Of a stretch of 64,000 bases of DNA, positions 15,887 to 25,014 are shown in pieces. This DNA comes from Spirilliplanes yamanashiensis (GTDB lineage Bacteria; Actinomycetota; Actinomycetes; Mycobacteriales; Micromonosporaceae). The notes under the pieces were generated by a model. The model searched no databases. It saw nothing but the letters and a program-made list of their open reading frames with translations, and was not told the origin of the DNA. Every line of letters starts with the position of its first letter. The stretch's first letter is position 1. The position numbers were made by a program, and so were the translations under genes. The stretch spans positions 147,663 through 211,662 of the forward strand of contig NZ_BOOY01000030.1 of NCBI RefSeq assembly GCF_016863475.1, given 5' to 3'.

Positions 15887-17547
15887 GGCCGCACCCCGGT
15901 CAGCACCACGCCGAGCAGCGGCACGCCGGCGGCGCGGACCCGGTCGGCGAGGCGGGTGAGCGCGGTCGCCCGGGTGCGGTCGCACGCGGCGACGAGGACC
16001 GCGGCGCCGCTGCGGGCCGCCCAGACCCCGCGGTCGTCCTCGTCGGCGGGCGGGCCGTCCAGGACGATCAGCTGTTCGGGGTTGTCGGTCTCCAGCGGGC
16101 CCAGCCGGACGCTGCCGGAGCCGATGTACAGCAGGTCGGCCTCGTCGCGGACCGGGACGGCGGCGCGGCCGGCCGGCGCGGCGGGCCGGGGCCCGGCCGG
16201 CACGTCCGGTGCGGCGGGCGCGGCGGAGACGTCGGGGGCGAGCAGCGTGGTGGTCGTGGCGCCGCCGCCGTTCACGGCGCTCAGGCCCACCGGCGCGCTC
16301 ATCTTGCCGAGCCGGCCGTTGCGGTCGCCGTCCGGCGCCTGCAGGTTGCGCTCGGCGATCGGCGCGGCGGGCACCGAGCGCGGCACCCGGTGCCGGGTGA
16401 TGACCGGCGGCACCCGGCGCTGGGCGGCGAGCAGCAGGGCGTGCAGCTCGTCGGCCACGTCGTCGGTGCCGCCGAGGTAGACCTCGTGGCCGGCCTCGGC
16501 GAGCGCGGCGGCCAGCCCGGCGCTGATTTCGGGGCGGCCCTCGCCGGGCCGGTCTGACAGCACGACCAGCGGCCGGCCGGGCTGGCCCTCGGTCCAGGTG
16601 GCGACGGACAGGGCCAGGTAGCGCATGTCGGTGCCGGTGCCGTCCCGGCCGCGCCGGCCGGGCCGCTGGACGCTGCCGAGCAGCGGGGCGCCGGTGGCGT
16701 CGGCGGCCTCGGCGGCCGAGCGCAGCCGCCGGTCGAGCGACTCGCGCACGAACGCGACGACGACGCCGAGCACCAGGCCGCCGAGCAGGGTGGCGAGCAC
16801 GTACAGCGGGGCGCCGTCGCGGCTGGACGGCAGCGGCTCGCGGGCGGCGTTGGTGACCACGCCGGGGCTGAGGTCGGCGGAGGCCACCTTCGAGCGCTGC
16901 TCGGCGAGGGTGGCCAGCTGGTCGTTGAGCGAGCGCATCTGGTCGAGCAGGGCGTTGGCGCGCGGCGACGTCTGGTCGGAGCTGATGGTGCCCGGCAGGT
17001 CGGCCTGGGCGCGCCGGCGCTGGGTGGTGACCGCCGCGATCGTGGCGTCGTAGGACTTGAGCACGGCGGTGCGCTGGCCGTCGTACATGGCCTGGCGCAC
17101 CCGCAGGTACGTCTGGGCGGCGGTGTTCGCGCCGGTCACCGCCTCGGCCTGGCTGCCGCCGTCGAAGCTGAAGCGCAGCACCTGCCCGCCGACCGGGTTC
17201 TCGACGAGCAGCGCGGCGGACACGTCGGCCGCGTCCAGGCCGGTGGCGGTGGCCACCCGGTCGATGACGTCGTTGCCGGTGGCGATGCCGTTCTCGGCGG
17301 TCATGTTGACCGCCCGGTCCGCGCCGCTGTTGGGCAGGGAGAACGGGTCGGTCACGACGGGGCGGACGACCACGACGGTGGTGGCGGTCCAGGTGGCCGG
17401 CGCGAGGAGGAGGTAGGCGGCCGCGCCGAGGTTCACCAGCAGCGTCGTGGCGACCACCTCGCGCCAGCGGCGCAGCGGGATCCGCGCGAGCTCGCCGATC
17501 CCGACCGGGCGGCCGTGCGCTCCGGCGGCGGCGTCCGTCACGTCCAT
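15883..17547 (-). CDS. Wzz/BY-kinase-like polysaccharide co-polymerase with degenerate ATPase
   Basis: 554 aa. TM1 is at about 31-50, an external Wzz domain at 51-245, TM2 at about 248-267, then a cytoplasmic domain shaped like a bacterial tyrosine kinase. The Walker A site, normally PGEGKST, reads PGEGRPE at about 334-340. There is no Walker B aspartate triad and no Tyr-rich tail; a 60-residue Ala/Pro linker interrupts the domain. It therefore probably regulates chain length without kinase activity. First gene of the sub-operon 17547 to 11325; its upstream region is relatively AT-rich. Confidence 0.8.
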   Translation of the reverse strand: MDVTDAAAGAHGRPVGIGELARIPLRRWREVVATTLLVNLGAAAYLLLAPATWTATTVVVVRPVVTDPFSLPNSGADRAVNMTAENGIATGNDVIDRVATATGLDAADVSAALLVENPVGGQVLRFSFDGGSQAEAVTGANTAAQTYLRVRQAMYDGQRTAVLKSYDATIAAVTTQRRRAQADLPGTISSDQTSPRANALLDQMRSLNDQLATLAEQRSKVASADLSPGVVTNAAREPLPSSRDGAPLYVLATLLGGLVLGVVVAFVRESLDRRLRSAAEAADATGAPLLGSVQRPGRRGRDGTGTDMRYLALSVATWTEGQPGRPLVVLSDRPGEGRPEISAGLAAALAEAGHEVYLGGTDDVADELHALLLAAQRRVPPVITRHRVPRSVPAAPIAERNLQAPDGDRNGRLGKMSAPVGLSAVNGGGATTTTLLAPDVSAAPAAPDVPAGPRPAAPAGRAAVPVRDEADLLYIGSGSVRLGPLETDNPEQLIVLDGPPADEDDRGVWAARSGAAVLVAACDRTRATALTRLADRVRAAGVPLLGVVLTGVRP

Positions 17548-17664
17548 CAGGCGGTTCCCTCTCAGCCGGTCGGCGCAGGCGTCCGGACGCAGTGCGTCAA
17601 ACCCGCAATGTAACTATCGGTAATCGACGAAGTGGCTACATCGGCCGAACGTGTGCTGATTTGA

Positions 17665-17681
17665 CCGCATTTCCAGTGCGG
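17665..17681. promoter_or_regulatory. Inverted repeat upstream of the Wzz-like gene
   Basis: CCGCA-TTTCCAG-TGCGG, with TTCC and GGAA nested, lies about 120 bp upstream of the minus-strand start at 17547, in the most AT-rich stretch of the cluster (about 17600-17680). It may mark an operator. The 17548-17751 interval otherwise holds no gene. Confidence 0.3.
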
Positions 17682-17751
17682 AACGCCCGAACGAGCCGAA
17701 CCAGGCACGGACGTGCTGTTACGGGACGTGACGACCGGCACAGGCACCGAC

Positions 17752-17785
17752 GGGCCGCCGCCGCCGGAAGGGGCGGCGGCGGCCC
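17752..17785 (-). terminator. Strong hairpin terminator after the beta-propeller gene
   Basis: A perfect 14-bp GC stem (17752-17765 with 17772-17785) around a 6-nt loop, 15 bp beyond the stop at 17800. There is no U-tract, as is common in actinomycetes. It separates the propeller gene from the Wzz-led sub-operon. Confidence 0.65.
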
Positions 17786-17799
17786 GCGGGCTCACCGCG

Positions 17800-19758
17800 T
17801 CAGGACGTGGCGTAGAACAGCGTCGGGCTCGACCAGGCCGCGGCCGGCGAGCCGGTGGCCAGGGTGACCGCGGCGGCGCCGTCGACGGAGGCGCCCGCGA
17901 ACGGCACCGCCCGCAGGGCCCCGCCGGTCGTGCCGTGGACGATCCGGCCGGCGGCGTACGTCATGCCCCGGACGGAGCCCCACGCCACACCCTGCGTGGG
18001 CACGACGAACGCGGTGCAGCCGACCACGGAGCCGTCCGGCTCCAGGTAGCGGGCGAACAGCCGGTCGTCGCCCGCGACGGTGTAGTACATGCGCCCGTCG
18101 AGGTAGAACGCGCCGGTCAGGCTCGACGCGCCGAACCAGGCGTTGTAGCCGCTGCCCAGCCACGGCGCGCCGGCCGCGCCCCGGTTGAACGTCGTCACCC
18201 ACAGCTGGCCGTTGGTGCCCGCGGTCCGGTCGGTGCGGGCGAAGTACACCCGGTTGCCGAGGGCGAAGGCCGCCCCGGGCGCGACGATGTTCGGCTGGCC
18301 GCCGGCCACCGGGGCGCCCAGCGCGGTGCCGTCGAACGGCACCCTGGTCAGCGTGCCGGCGGCGCCGCCGCCCAGGTACAGGAACCCGGGGGTGGCCGAC
18401 GGCGCGTTGACCGCGGCGACCGTGCGGCCCCCGGCGAGCGGGAACATGCCCAGCCGGCCGTGGTACTCCCGGCCGAGCCCGTCGGAGTCGAAGCCGGCGA
18501 ACAGGCCGGTCGCGCCGCGGAACAGCTCGAACACCACGGGTCCCCAGCTGACCGTGCCGGCGGGGGCGCCGCTGCGGGTCGGGTTCCACGCCATCGGCAT
18601 GCCGTTGATCGGGTTCAGCGCGCCGTAGCCGTACCGGTCGACCGCCCCGGCGCCGGGGTTGTCGGTGCCGTTGGCGTTGTTCAGCCAGCGGAAGTGCCCG
18701 GCGAGGTAGACGACGTTGTCCGCCGCCTCGACCGAGGTGATCGAGTCGCGGCCCGTGTCCTGCACCCAGGTGGCGTCGAGCGCGGTGCCGCGCGCGCCGG
18801 TCTCCCAGCGGGTGAGGGTGTCGCAGTACGCCCCGGTGCCCCGGCCGCCGTCGGCGGCGATGACGAAGTAGCTGCCGTCGTCGGCGAAGTCCACGTCGCG
18901 GGCGTAGAACGGGAAGGTGGTGCTGGCGCACGGGGGGACGTAGCGCTGGGTGTCCCAGTTCGCCACCGTCGGCGTGCCCGACATGTCGACGAGGACGACC
19001 TGGTTGCGCGCCTGGCCGTTGACCCGGGTGAAGTTGCCGACGGCGACCAGCGTCCGGCCGTCGGGGGCGACGTCGAGGCCCCAGACCAGCTCGGCGCCGC
19101 GGCGGGCGACGCTCGCGTCGATCTGGAACGTCGGGTCGATCGCGCCGGTGGTGGCGTTCAGCCGGGCCAGCAGCGAGTGCTGGGTGCCGTTGACCCAGTG
19201 GAACGCGCCGGCGACGTAGAGGCTGTTGCCGCGCACGACCAGGCGGCGCACGAGGCCGCCGTCGCCGCGGCCCACCCAGGAGGTGACCGTCGAGCCGGTG
19301 GCCGGGTCGAGCGCGACCAGGTTGCGGCGGGCGACGCCGTTGACGGTGCGGAAGGCGCCGCCGGCGACGAGCCGGCCGTCCGGGGTGACCGCGAGCGCCT
19401 GCACGGCCCCGTCGAGGACGGGCGCGAACGACGTCTGCAGCGCGCCGCTGGTGCGGTCGTACGCGAACAGGTAGTTGCGGGCCGTCGCGGTGCCGGCCGC
19501 GGCGCGGACGGAGGTGAAGCTGCCGCCCACGTAGACCGTGTTGCCGATCTCCGCGAACGCGTACGCGGCGCCGTTCAGGGCGTGCGGCACGTTGTCGGCG
19601 GGGTTGGCGGAGACGAGGGTGCTCGTGACCGGGGTGGACGGTGCGGCGTGCGCCGCGGTCGCGGTGAGTCCGAACACGGACGTCGGGATGGCGACGGCAA
19701 TGGCGGCGAGCACGCCGATCGGCCGGCGGGAGACTCGACGAGTAAGCCCTTGAACCAC
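17800..19758 (-). CDS. Secreted beta-propeller protein of EPS cluster 1
   Basis: 652 aa. The signal peptide (RRPIGVLAAIAVAIPTSVFG, ending ...AHAA) shows export. Repeats of the form VYVGGSFTSV, LVAGGAFRTVNG, LYVAGAFHWVNG, VAVGNFTRVNG and VYLAGHFRWLN are DUF5122/kelch-like propeller blades at spacings of about 45-60 residues. Four Cys residues may form disulfides. No catalytic motif is visible, so it may bind or organise the extracellular polymer. The GTG at 19758 lies 3 nt after a GGGGG stretch. An ATG at 19760 is out of frame. Confidence 0.75.
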   Translation of the reverse strand: MVQGLTRRVSRRPIGVLAAIAVAIPTSVFGLTATAAHAAPSTPVTSTLVSANPADNVPHALNGAAYAFAEIGNTVYVGGSFTSVRAAAGTATARNYLFAYDRTSGALQTSFAPVLDGAVQALAVTPDGRLVAGGAFRTVNGVARRNLVALDPATGSTVTSWVGRGDGGLVRRLVVRGNSLYVAGAFHWVNGTQHSLLARLNATTGAIDPTFQIDASVARRGAELVWGLDVAPDGRTLVAVGNFTRVNGQARNQVVLVDMSGTPTVANWDTQRYVPPCASTTFPFYARDVDFADDGSYFVIAADGGRGTGAYCDTLTRWETGARGTALDATWVQDTGRDSITSVEAADNVVYLAGHFRWLNNANGTDNPGAGAVDRYGYGALNPINGMPMAWNPTRSGAPAGTVSWGPVVFELFRGATGLFAGFDSDGLGREYHGRLGMFPLAGGRTVAAVNAPSATPGFLYLGGGAAGTLTRVPFDGTALGAPVAGGQPNIVAPGAAFALGNRVYFARTDRTAGTNGQLWVTTFNRGAAGAPWLGSGYNAWFGASSLTGAFYLDGRMYYTVAGDDRLFARYLEPDGSVVGCTAFVVPTQGVAWGSVRGMTYAAGRIVHGTTGGALRAVPFAGASVDGAAAVTLATGSPAAAWSSPTLFYATS

Positions 19759-19853
19759 ATAGCCCCCAGAACGGTTGCGCGAATGTTCAGTGTGTGAGGT
19801 GCCCCATTTAGGAGCCATCAGCCGATCGGTCCGACCGACCCGCATTTGGTGTG

Positions 19854-20843
19854 TTACAAAGCGATCCGGTCGAGCCCCGCTGCCCGTTCCTCCCGTCCGG
19901 ACGCCGCGCCGAGCCGGAACGGCGTGACCGCGCTGCGCGAGCGCACCTCCCACGACGCCGCCGCGGCGAGGTCGCCGGCCGTGATCTCGTCCGCCTCCCG
20001 GGCCAGCACCAGCCCGCGCGTGTCCAGCTCCCGCGCGACGGCCACCTGGTGGTCGTCGACGTGCTCGCTGTGCCGGCGCCGGCGCGGGACGTAGATCGCC
20101 CGCTTGCCGGTGCGCATCGCCGCCAGCGCCGAGCCGACCCCGGCGTGCGTGACGACGACGTCCGCCTCGCGCATGGCCTGCTGCATCTCCGCGTGCGGGA
20201 CGTGCCGGCGGGCGCCGGCCGGCATGCCCGGGATCTCGGTCGAGCCGACCTGCCACAGCACGTCCGCCGAGTCGGGCAGGATCCGCACCAGCGAGCTCAG
20301 CAGCCGCGGGAACCGGAACTTCTCGTGCGTGCCCAGCGCGACGACGACCTTGCCGACGGGCCGCGGCGCCGGGCGCTGCCGGGCGATGTGGCCGTCGAAG
20401 ACCGACCCACCGAACCGCCACCGCTGCCCCGCCCACGCCGCGTACTGCGTGTGCAGGTGCACGCCGGGCAGCCGCGCGACGAGGCGGCCGCTGAGCGACG
20501 GCGCGTGCGTGCGGGTCGCGCTCTCGATGTAGTGGCACTCGACGCCCGCGCGGACCGCCGGCACGAAGAACGACACCGCCACGCTCGCCCCGGTGCTGAT
20601 CACCCGGGTGAACCGGCCACCGGCCAGCAGCCGGCGCGCCGCCACGTAGTCCCGCAGCGTGCCGACCACGTCGCGGCTGGTCGCGGGCGGCACGTGAATC
20701 ACCGGCTCGCCGGCCAGCAGCGACCGGCTCTGCGGGGTGTCGAAGGTGACCCAGCAGTAGTCGTCGCCGATGCCCAGCCGGGGCCGCAGCTCGTGCAGCT
20801 CGGCCAGGTGCCCGCCGGTGGAGGCCAGCAGCATGGTGGTCAT
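19854..20843 (-). CDS. Alg14/Alg13-like fused glycosyltransferase
   Basis: 329 aa. The N-terminal half matches Alg14/PssD (TMLLASTGGHLAELHELRP), and the C-terminal half is a GT28-type Alg13/PssE domain: VVVALGTHEKFRFPRLL, then ADVVVTHAGVGSALAAMRTG and the basic RRRRHSEHVDDHQ motif. The two halves, usually separate bacterial proteins, are fused. It probably adds the second sugar to the polyprenyl-linked unit. Co-directional, 25 bp after the sugar transferase gene. Confidence 0.85.
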   Translation of the reverse strand: MTTMLLASTGGHLAELHELRPRLGIGDDYCWVTFDTPQSRSLLAGEPVIHVPPATSRDVVGTLRDYVAARRLLAGGRFTRVISTGASVAVSFFVPAVRAGVECHYIESATRTHAPSLSGRLVARLPGVHLHTQYAAWAGQRWRFGGSVFDGHIARQRPAPRPVGKVVVALGTHEKFRFPRLLSSLVRILPDSADVLWQVGSTEIPGMPAGARRHVPHAEMQQAMREADVVVTHAGVGSALAAMRTGKRAIYVPRRRRHSEHVDDHQVAVARELDTRGLVLAREADEITAGDLAAAASWEVRSRSAVTPFRLGAASGREERAAGLDRIAL

Positions 20844-20868
20844 CGGGCGGCCTCCCGGGTCGTGGTCA

Positions 20869-22380
20869 TCAGTAGGCGCCGGAGCCGCGCACGACGGCGA
20901 CGACCGTGCGGAGCAGGATCATGAGGTCGAGCGACAGCGACCAGTTCTCGACGTACTGCAGGTCGAGCCGGACCGCCTCCTCCCACGACAGGTCGGACCG
21001 GCCGCTGACCTGCCACAGCCCGGTCATGCCGGGCTTGACCACCAGCCGGCGCCGCATGTCGTCGGGGTAGTTCGCCACCTCGGCGGCCAGCGGCGGCCGC
21101 GGCCCGACGAGCGACATGTGCCCGCGCAGCACGTTGAGGATCTGCGGCAGCTCGTCGAGGGAGTACCGGCGCAGGAACCGGCCGGTCCGGGTGACCCGGG
21201 GGTCGGCGCGCAGCTTGAACAGCACCCCGTCGGACGCCTGCTCCGCGCGCAGCTGCGCGAGGCGCTGCTCGGCGTCGACGTGCATGGTGCGGAACTTGAC
21301 CATCGGGAACGCCCGGCCGTGCCGGCCGACCCGGTCCTGCCGGAACAGGGCGGGGCCCGGCGAGTCCAGTTTGACCAGCACCGCCACCGCGAGCATGACG
21401 GGCGCGACGACGGCCAGGACGCTCAGCGCGGCGACGAACTCGAAGACGCCCTTGACCATGCGCCGCCCGCCGGACAGCCGGGGGTGCTCGATGTGCATCA
21501 GCGGCAGGCCGTCCACCGGCCGGATCGCGATCCGGTCGCCCGTGACGTCGAGCAGCGACGAGGCCATGATCAGCTCGACGTCGTCGCGTTCCAGGGCCCA
21601 CGCCAGCCGGCGCAGCCCGGGGCCGTCGAGCTCGGGCACCGACAGCACGATCACGGTGTCGGCGTCGGCCCGGGTGGCGGACCGGGCCGTCGAGGCGATG
21701 TCGCCGGCAACCGGCACGCCGAGATCGGCGAGGTACCCGAGGTCGCCGAGGTCGCCGGCTGCGTCCGGGTCGGGCACGCACGCCGCGACCACCTGCAGGC
21801 CGTGGTGCGGGCGGCGGCGCAGCTGGCGGGCCAGGTCGGCGACCGCGCCGGGCCGCCCGACGGCGAGCACCCGGCGCACGGCCACGCCGCGGGCCCGGTC
21901 GCGGTGCAGCCGGCGGCGCAGCACGAACCGGCCGGTCATCGACAGCGCGGTCATCAGCGGCAGCACGACCACGAGGTAGCCGCGGGCCACGTGGGCGTCG
22001 AACGCGTACGACACCAGCGCGGTGCCGACGGTCAGCCGGACGCCCGCGCGCAGGGTGTGCTGGTACTCGCCGACGCCGACGAACAGCAGCCGGGTCTCGT
22101 AGGCGCGGGCGACCGACAGCGCCGCGAGCCAGCAGAACGGCAGCAGCAGCGACAGCGCGAGGTAGCGGTGGGTGTGGCCGCCGCTGACGGGCCCGAACCG
22201 CACGAGGTACCCGGTCGCCGTCGCCAGCAGCGCGGCCGCCAGGTCGGCCAGCACGAGGGTGCGCAGGTACCGGCCCTCCCACGGCCGGTGCGGCACGACC
22301 CGGCGGGCGACCGACGCGGCCGGCGCGGCCGCTGCCGGCGGCGCGACCCGCGCCGGGGGCGGCGTGTCCAGCATGGTCAT
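20869..22380 (-). CDS. Polyprenyl-phosphate sugar (phospho)transferase, WbaP/CpsE type
   Basis: 503 aa. Five N-terminal TM helices (about 40-160), a CoA-binding-like domain (about 165-300), then the catalytic sugar-transferase domain (about 310-503). Visible motifs are the TM hairpin FEFVAALSVLAVVAPVML, KFRTMHVDAE, LDELPQILNVLRG, MSLVGPRPP and PGMTGLWQVSGRS. It starts the repeat unit by transferring sugar-1-phosphate to undecaprenyl phosphate. The ATG overlaps the preceding stop (ATGA). A short paralogue lies at 44376. Confidence 0.92.
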   Translation of the reverse strand: MTMLDTPPPARVAPPAAAAPAASVARRVVPHRPWEGRYLRTLVLADLAAALLATATGYLVRFGPVSGGHTHRYLALSLLLPFCWLAALSVARAYETRLLFVGVGEYQHTLRAGVRLTVGTALVSYAFDAHVARGYLVVVLPLMTALSMTGRFVLRRRLHRDRARGVAVRRVLAVGRPGAVADLARQLRRRPHHGLQVVAACVPDPDAAGDLGDLGYLADLGVPVAGDIASTARSATRADADTVIVLSVPELDGPGLRRLAWALERDDVELIMASSLLDVTGDRIAIRPVDGLPLMHIEHPRLSGGRRMVKGVFEFVAALSVLAVVAPVMLAVAVLVKLDSPGPALFRQDRVGRHGRAFPMVKFRTMHVDAEQRLAQLRAEQASDGVLFKLRADPRVTRTGRFLRRYSLDELPQILNVLRGHMSLVGPRPPLAAEVANYPDDMRRRLVVKPGMTGLWQVSGRSDLSWEEAVRLDLQYVENWSLSLDLMILLRTVVAVVRGSGAY

Positions 22381-23675
22381 CGGCCGGCCCCCCGAACGGC
22401 CGGCCGGGTCGCCGGCCGGATGTCCAGGCGGGCGGCCAGGACCGGCAGCAGGGCCGGGTGCAGGCGGGGGTTCCAGCCGGCGCCCCCGGCCGCGAGCTCC
22501 GCGGTGCGCAGCCACAGTTCGGCGAGGTACGCGTCGGCGACGGCGCGGCACTGGTCCGGCCCGAGGCCGGCGCGCGGCCCGTGCCGGCGCACCTGCCCGG
22601 CCATGTGGGCGGCCGCGCCGGCGGCGTCGAGGCCGCGCAGCGACAGGGCCGTCTGGAAGGCCTGGTGGGCGAGGTCGAAGCCGACGGGCACCCCGGCGCC
22701 CCGGTTCTCCCAGTCCCACGCGACGAGCCGGCCGCGGTGCTCGCCGAGGTTCCACGGCACCCAGTCGCCGTGCCAGTCGCCGAACTCCAGCAGGGTGGCG
22801 CCGTCGCGCCGGTCGAGCGCGGCGACCAGGTCGCAGATCGGGCCGCCGGCCCGCTCGGCCCTAACGGCCAGCCCGGCCAGGTACGCCGAGCCGCCGAGCG
22901 CCTCGGGTGCGGCCGCCGGGCCGCCGCGGCGGGCGACGGCCAGCATGGCGCCGACGCGCGGGGTGTCCGGCCGGCTGATCCGGCGCACGCTGCGGGGCAT
23001 GGGCTCCACGACGGTGACGGCGCGGTCGCCCCACTCCAGGGCGCGCAGCAGCCGCGGGATCGCGGGCAGGCCGGCGCCGCCGCGGGGCAGCCCGCTCAGG
23101 GCGGCGGCCTCGGCGCGGGCGAGCGCGCGGGTCGCGTCGTTCCAGCCGATCTTCGCGTATCCGCGCGGCCGGCCGTGGTCGTCGAACAGCTGCAGGGTGG
23201 GCTTGTGGTGCGGGTCCGGCGGGCGCACCCCGATCGCGGCGTGCAGCGGGACGCCGAGCAGCGCGCCCAGCTCCTCGGTGAGCAGCAGCTCGCGCAGGTC
23301 CGCGCCGTCGGGGGCGGACACCGTCAGGACGGGCATGCCGGCCAGGCCGGTGCCGCCGAGCGCGGCGAGGACGCCCACCGCCAGCCGGTTGAGCCGCACG
23401 CGGGCGGGACGCAGCGCGTTGTAGGCGATGGTCGACGCCGCGGCGACCCGGCGGGAGGCGAGCGGCAGCAGGAACCGGGCGTGCTCCAGCGACGGCACGA
23501 CGGCGTACCGCGCCATCGCCCGCTGCCCGGCGGGCGTGGCGGCGGGACCGCGGTGCACCCGCAGGCGAAGCCGCGCGTCGGGGAAGATCGCCCGGGTCAC
23601 CCAGCCGATGCCGTCCCGGCGGTCGCGCGGGTCGGTGACGTCGGTGGTGTCGGTGATGTCGTCCGCCATCGCCAC
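22377..23675 (-). CDS. Aminoglycoside-phosphotransferase-like kinase, first gene of EPS cluster 1
   Basis: 432 aa. The kinase-like core carries FGDWHGDWVPWNLG (Brenner-type HxDxxxxN) near residue 300, then WDWENRGAGVPVGFDLAH as the metal-binding DFG equivalent. The N-terminal lobe contains PHHKPTLQLFDDHGRPRGY with the probable ATP-binding Lys in YAKIGWN. The N-terminal 100 residues are not recognisable. Substrate unknown; position suggests phosphorylation of a sugar or polymer precursor. The GTG at 23675 precedes an ATG at 23669. It leads the operon. Confidence 0.72.
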   Translation of the reverse strand: MAMADDITDTTDVTDPRDRRDGIGWVTRAIFPDARLRLRVHRGPAATPAGQRAMARYAVVPSLEHARFLLPLASRRVAAASTIAYNALRPARVRLNRLAVGVLAALGGTGLAGMPVLTVSAPDGADLRELLLTEELGALLGVPLHAAIGVRPPDPHHKPTLQLFDDHGRPRGYAKIGWNDATRALARAEAAALSGLPRGGAGLPAIPRLLRALEWGDRAVTVVEPMPRSVRRISRPDTPRVGAMLAVARRGGPAAAPEALGGSAYLAGLAVRAERAGGPICDLVAALDRRDGATLLEFGDWHGDWVPWNLGEHRGRLVAWDWENRGAGVPVGFDLAHQAFQTALSLRGLDAAGAAAHMAGQVRRHGPRAGLGPDQCRAVADAYLAELWLRTAELAAGGAGWNPRLHPALLPVLAARLDIRPATRPAVRGAGR

Positions 23676-23729
23676 GACCCCCTCCCCCGCGAGTGCGTCC
23701 CGCCGCGCCGGTCGACACAGCTGACATCA

Positions 23730-23744
23730 ACGCTAAGTGAGCGT
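23730..23744. promoter_or_regulatory. Perfect inverted repeat before EPS operon 1
   Basis: ACGCT-AAGTG-AGCGT lies about 55 bp upstream of the start of the first EPS cluster 1 gene. The 23676-23897 interval also has a direct repeat of ACCGATGTC (about 23838 and 23863) but no gene. Possible operator; regulator unknown. Confidence 0.35.
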
Positions 23745-23897
23745 GGCGGGGCGAAGCATGGGCCGGAAGGGGGAGGGAATGACACCGTTTCAGCTGCATA
23801 CAGGTGCAATTGCGGGTCCAGTCGACCGGGTACGGCACCGATGTCCGATTACCGAGAGCGACCGATGTCGCAGGGCGAAAACCTCAAGCGGCGGGAT

Positions 23898-24887
23898 TCA
23901 CCGCTGCCAGACCCGGACGTGGTCGACGACGAAGTCGGCCGGGAACCGCGTGGCGGCGTCCGGGTCGCCGAGCCAGCCGCCGACCTGGACGTTGAGCCGT
24001 AGGTTGAACGGCCGGCTGAACGCCTCGGCGAACCACGGGGTCGTCGTGCGGTCCCGCCGGTAGACCGGCACGCCGTCGATGTACCAGCGCAGCTCGCCGG
24101 GCTCCCACTCGGTGGTGTAGGTGTGGAACCCGTCGGCGGGGTGCCCGGTGGTGAGGGTGTGCCGGTTGTCCTGCTTGACCGGCGTGTAGTCGTAGAAGAT
24201 CGCCTGGGTGGCGGCGCGGTGGTAGGCGGCGCCGCCGGGCAGCTCGACCACGTCGATCTCGCCCTTGCCCCCGTCGTCCGGGCGCAGCCAGAACGCGGGC
24301 CACAGCCCCTGCGAGCCGTCGGGCACGGTCGGCGACTTCGCCCGCACCTCGAAGCGCCCGTACGTGAACGACGCCTTGCCGATGGTGTCCAGGTACGCCT
24401 CGGTGTAGGACCGGGTCTGCGACCCGCACCGGACGCGTTCCCGCAGGGCCCGGATGACGAGCACGCCGTCCCGCTCGAAGGCGTTGCGCGGGCTCGCCAC
24501 GTTGCAGCCGAGGTCGACGTCGCGGCCCTCGCCGTCGCGCACGTTCCACCGGGCCCGGTCGATGACGGTGTCGTCGAACTCGTCGGCCCACACCAGCCGC
24601 CAGCCCGGCACCGCCGGAGCCTTCGGGGGCCGCGTGGCGGCGCGGGTCGCCGCAGGTTCGGACGGCCCATCGGTCACCCGCACCGAGGGCCGCGTCGACG
24701 AGGCCGGCGGCGACGCCGGCGACGGCCGGCTCTCCGCCGGGGCGACCGCGACCGGGGTGCCCGCCACCGGCGCGGGCGATCCGGGCGCCGCCGGGCGGGT
24801 GAGGTGGATCAGGGCGCCCGCGAGCAGGCCGCCCAGCACCAGCAGGACCACCGGCCGGGGTGCTGACCTGGGCGCCATGCGGCTCAC
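23898..24887 (-). CDS. GH16 family glycosyl hydrolase, exported
   Basis: 329 aa. One N-terminal TM or uncleaved signal (VVLLVLGGLLAGALIHLT), a Pro/Ser/Ala-rich stalk to about residue 92, then a GH16 beta-jelly-roll. The catalytic motif EIDVVE has nucleophile Glu210, Asp212 and acid/base Glu215. The protein ends DFVVDHVRVWQR, as usual. It would cleave beta-glucan-like polymers outside the cell. It lies immediately upstream of and co-directional with EPS cluster 1, 222 bp apart, so it may trim or release that polymer. Confidence 0.88.
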   Translation of the reverse strand: MSRMAPRSAPRPVVLLVLGGLLAGALIHLTRPAAPGSPAPVAGTPVAVAPAESRPSPASPPASSTRPSVRVTDGPSEPAATRAATRPPKAPAVPGWRLVWADEFDDTVIDRARWNVRDGEGRDVDLGCNVASPRNAFERDGVLVIRALRERVRCGSQTRSYTEAYLDTIGKASFTYGRFEVRAKSPTVPDGSQGLWPAFWLRPDDGGKGEIDVVELPGGAAYHRAATQAIFYDYTPVKQDNRHTLTTGHPADGFHTYTTEWEPGELRWYIDGVPVYRRDRTTTPWFAEAFSRPFNLRLNVQVGGWLGDPDAATRFPADFVVDHVRVWQR

Positions 24888-25014
24888 TGTAGGTGCCTGC
24901 CGGAGGCCCGTCAGTCGATCGGCGGATCGCGCCGGACGCCGCCCGGAGGCATGAAACGCGGGCGATCAGGTGAACAAGAGGACCGACCCACAACCGACGG
25001 ATCGGGGAACCCGC

